NCBI GenBank assembly: GCA_900555545.1 | Contig: USLQ01000028.1 | Coordinates: 1 to 8,337, forward strand | Source: an uncultured Oscillospiraceae bacterium | Lineage (GTDB): Bacteria > Bacillota > Clostridia > Oscillospirales > Acutalibacteraceae | Direction of reading: 5' to 3' | DNA: 8,337 nucleotides | In this document: in pieces, positions 6,801 through 8,337 of the stretch | Numbering within the stretch: the first letter of the stretch is position 1 | Layout: each line of letters starts with the position of its first letter | Notes under the pieces: generated by a model | The model's input: the letters and a program-made list of their open reading frames with translations, nothing else | Told to the model about the DNA's origin: nothing | The model's database searches: none | Made by a program: the position numbers and the translations under genes

Positions 6801-7793
6801 ATGGGAACACTCAAGCGAGGACTCGCCGCGTCACTCGCTGTTCTGTCGTTGGCAGGCGGAACAATCTGGCCATGGGCGGTGCAGGATGGGGAACTGCATC
6901 TGGACGGCCAGCGCGGCGAATCCGAAATATGGGATGAGAGCTTTTATGTCTCGCTGTTGGATGCCGGGATTTCGCCCGGCGGGAGCGGGATTACCTATGC
7001 GAGCCTGAATTACCTGATTGACGGCAACAGAAAAAATATTTATCTTTATTTTCAGTTTTTGGATGAATCTCCGGAGGATGGGAACAGCGGGACAGTTCAA
7101 GTGGCGCTGGCCGATGGAACAGTGGTTACGCTCTATACAGATAACCGTGCGGTTTCGGCCGAATGGGGAGAGGTTTCCTATTGTTCGCTGGATCTCGGTG
7201 CGTCCGGGGTGTGCCTGGAGGCGGAGCTTCAGTTCCATACGGTGACACAGGCTAAAGATGCCCTGGAATCCGTCGCCGTCACGATCACGGATCGCGTAGG
7301 CCGTCAGACGGGGAGTTGTACGCTGACGCCGGTGTTTCCGTTGGATCCGGGGGAGACGGTTACGCTCAGTTCGGAGCCCTCCACCAAAGAGACTCGGGAG
7401 ACTACGACAAAAAAGAAATCCTCGCGTGAGAGCACAACCAAGCGCAAAAAGACCACGACAGAGAAATCGTCCAAAAGTTCTACGCGCCGGACGACAAAGC
7501 GCACTACGGAGAAAGAGGACCCGGAAGTCGAAGAGGGACGCACTGTCAATTATATCGTCTCGGATGAGAGCGAATCGGACTATCGTATTATGACGGCAGC
7601 CGTGTGGGCACTGCTGCTGATTCTGGTCGTTGCGTGCATTGGCTGGTTTGTACATCATCTGCTCCACAAGCGTCGGATGAAAAAGGAGGCAACGCTGAAT
7701 CATGACCCTGCGGGCCATTCCTCCCCGGATGAACAGGAAGAAAAATTTGACGATGGGCCGGAGGAGACGGAAAGTACTCGTGAGCATAAATGA
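6801..7793 (+). CDS. Unknown single-pass membrane protein with Thr/Lys-rich stalk
   Basis: I do not recognise a family for this 330-residue protein. It starts with a signal peptide (basic KR at 5-6, hydrophobic core about 8-22). Residues 28-190 form a probably extracytoplasmic domain with alternating hydrophobic stretches that suggest beta strands (for example NIYLYFQFLD and VQVALADGTVVTLY) and three cysteines (128, 138, 173). Residues about 193-238 are a low-complexity Thr, Ser, Lys and Arg stalk. A clear membrane helix spans about 264-285 and is followed by the basic stop-transfer HKRRMKK and a strongly acidic tail to residue 330. The predicted topology is thus outside-in with a cytoplasmic C terminus. 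No LPXTG or catalytic motif is visible. GGGAGAG lies 6 nt before the ATG. It starts 36 nt after tgt, which need not imply a role in tRNA modification. Confidence 0.85.
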   Translation: MGTLKRGLAASLAVLSLAGGTIWPWAVQDGELHLDGQRGESEIWDESFYVSLLDAGISPGGSGITYASLNYLIDGNRKNIYLYFQFLDESPEDGNSGTVQVALADGTVVTLYTDNRAVSAEWGEVSYCSLDLGASGVCLEAELQFHTVTQAKDALESVAVTITDRVGRQTGSCTLTPVFPLDPGETVTLSSEPSTKETRETTTKKKSSRESTTKRKKTTTEKSSKSSTRRTTKRTTEKEDPEVEEGRTVNYIVSDESESDYRIMTAAVWALLLILVVACIGWFVHHLLHKRRMKKEATLNHDPAGHSSPDEQEEKFDDGPEETESTREHK

Positions 7794-8337
7794 TTCATCA
7801 TTTTCCTCTTGTAAGCGGTAAACTCCATGTAATTTTAGCGATTCCTTGTGATAACGGAGTGGGTCAAGAGTCGGTTAATCGCGGGAAAACGTGTCACTGG
7901 GGCGAGCTGACCTTTTCAAGGCCTTACACAGTAATGGACGAGTTTTGGGGCAAAAAGTGAAAAAGCAACTGCGAATACGCTGAGATGATGGAAAAATCAC
8001 AATGAGAATCGGTTCGTCCTTAATTGGTGATGCATTTGCCGATAAATCATTTGTGCGATACACTGTTTGGAAAACTCCTGAAAACTGGGAGGAATACAAA
8101 TTTTCTTACATTGATACTTAAACAGGAGAGGAAAACAACGAGTTTGCTGTTTGCTCACAGTGAACGCAGGAAAAACGATTATTGGATTGCAAAAAGAAAG
8201 AGGGACCAAAAGTATCGCGACAGAATTTTAGAAAAATTTTGAAAATTTCCGTTTTGTCCGATTTTTTCTGTGTTAAAATTTAAAATGAGGAAGGTATAAA
8301 GAAACGCCAATCAGAGCTTTTTCAAGTTTTTCTCTTT
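7794..8337. other. AT-rich intergenic stretch with no convincing gene
   Basis: This 544-nt stretch is visibly richer in A and T than the genes before it. Two short plus-strand frames are worth recording. One of 56 codons runs from 7790 to 7960; its ATG overlaps the TGA of the membrane-protein gene as ATGA, suggesting possible coupling, but no good ribosome binding site precedes it. One of 39 codons runs from 8002 to 8121 (starts MRIGSSLIGDAF, ends WEEYKFSYIDT), also with only a weak site upstream. Neither resembles a family I know, and frames of this size arise by chance. AT-rich segments near 8231-8300 could hold a promoter for a gene beyond the window, but no pair of hexamers at proper spacing stands out. 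No clear terminator for the membrane-protein gene was found. Confidence 0.5.

Noticed and set aside
6831..7787. Long minus-strand open frame of 318 codons opposite the membrane-protein gene
   Set aside because: Its translation is rich in Arg, Cys and Phe without domain character and lacks an upstream partner. The plus-strand frame has a ribosome binding site, signal peptide and membrane helix and explains the sequence.
8024..8242. 72-codon plus-strand frame in the AT-rich tail
   Set aside because: It begins at a TTG without a ribosome binding site, is Lys/Arg-rich as expected from A-rich DNA, and overlaps another short frame; no family is recognisable.
8234..8248. AAATTTT-G-AAAATTT palindrome
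   Set aside because: A one-base loop cannot form an RNA hairpin, and such palindromes are common in AT-rich DNA.

Overview
This is a stretch of ordinary bacterial chromosome holding metabolic and tRNA-modification genes. The genes are GC-rich to moderate and the intergenic DNA is AT-rich. Strong AGGAGG-type ribosome binding sites, a TTGACT/TATTAT promoter, a lysine (L-box) riboswitch with an intrinsic terminator, and a clostridial-looking TGT protein all point to a Gram-positive member of the Firmicutes. A gut-type Clostridia, perhaps of the Oscillospiraceae/Ruminococcaceae, is my inference from protein flavour and gene order; I cannot place it more finely.

Layout. (1) At 1-796 (+) is the C-terminal part of an AMP-forming acyl-CoA synthetase, cut by the window edge. 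It converges on the next operon across a shared hairpin at 808-842. (2) At 859-4122 (-) is a compact lysine-biosynthesis operon, transcribed asd, dapA, dapB, then a small gene for a protein made only of two ACT domains resembling the regulatory half of aspartokinase. Gaps are 36, 22 and 17 nt, and each gene has its own ribosome binding site. (3) At 4123-4534 is a divergent intergenic region. On the minus strand it carries the asd promoter, a complete lysine riboswitch aptamer and a terminator, so the whole operon should be switched off when lysine is plentiful. (4) At 4535-6764 (+) are queA and tgt, two steps of queuosine modification of tRNA. (5) At 6801-7793 (+) is an unrecognised single-pass membrane protein with a signal peptide, an extracytoplasmic domain, a Thr/Lys/Ser/Arg-rich stalk and an acidic cytoplasmic tail. 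(6) At 7794-8337 is AT-rich DNA with no convincing gene.

How the genes work together. Asd, DapA and DapB carry aspartyl phosphate to tetrahydrodipicolinate, the common part of the lysine/diaminopimelate route. Lysine is sensed at the RNA level by the leader and possibly at the protein level by the ACT-only product. Tgt inserts preQ1 at the wobble position (34) of GUN-anticodon tRNAs, and QueA then converts it to epoxyqueuosine. I see no mobile element, CRISPR array, tRNA or rRNA. The points most worth a second look are the ACT-only protein at the end of a riboswitch-controlled lysine operon and the unknown membrane protein behind tgt.
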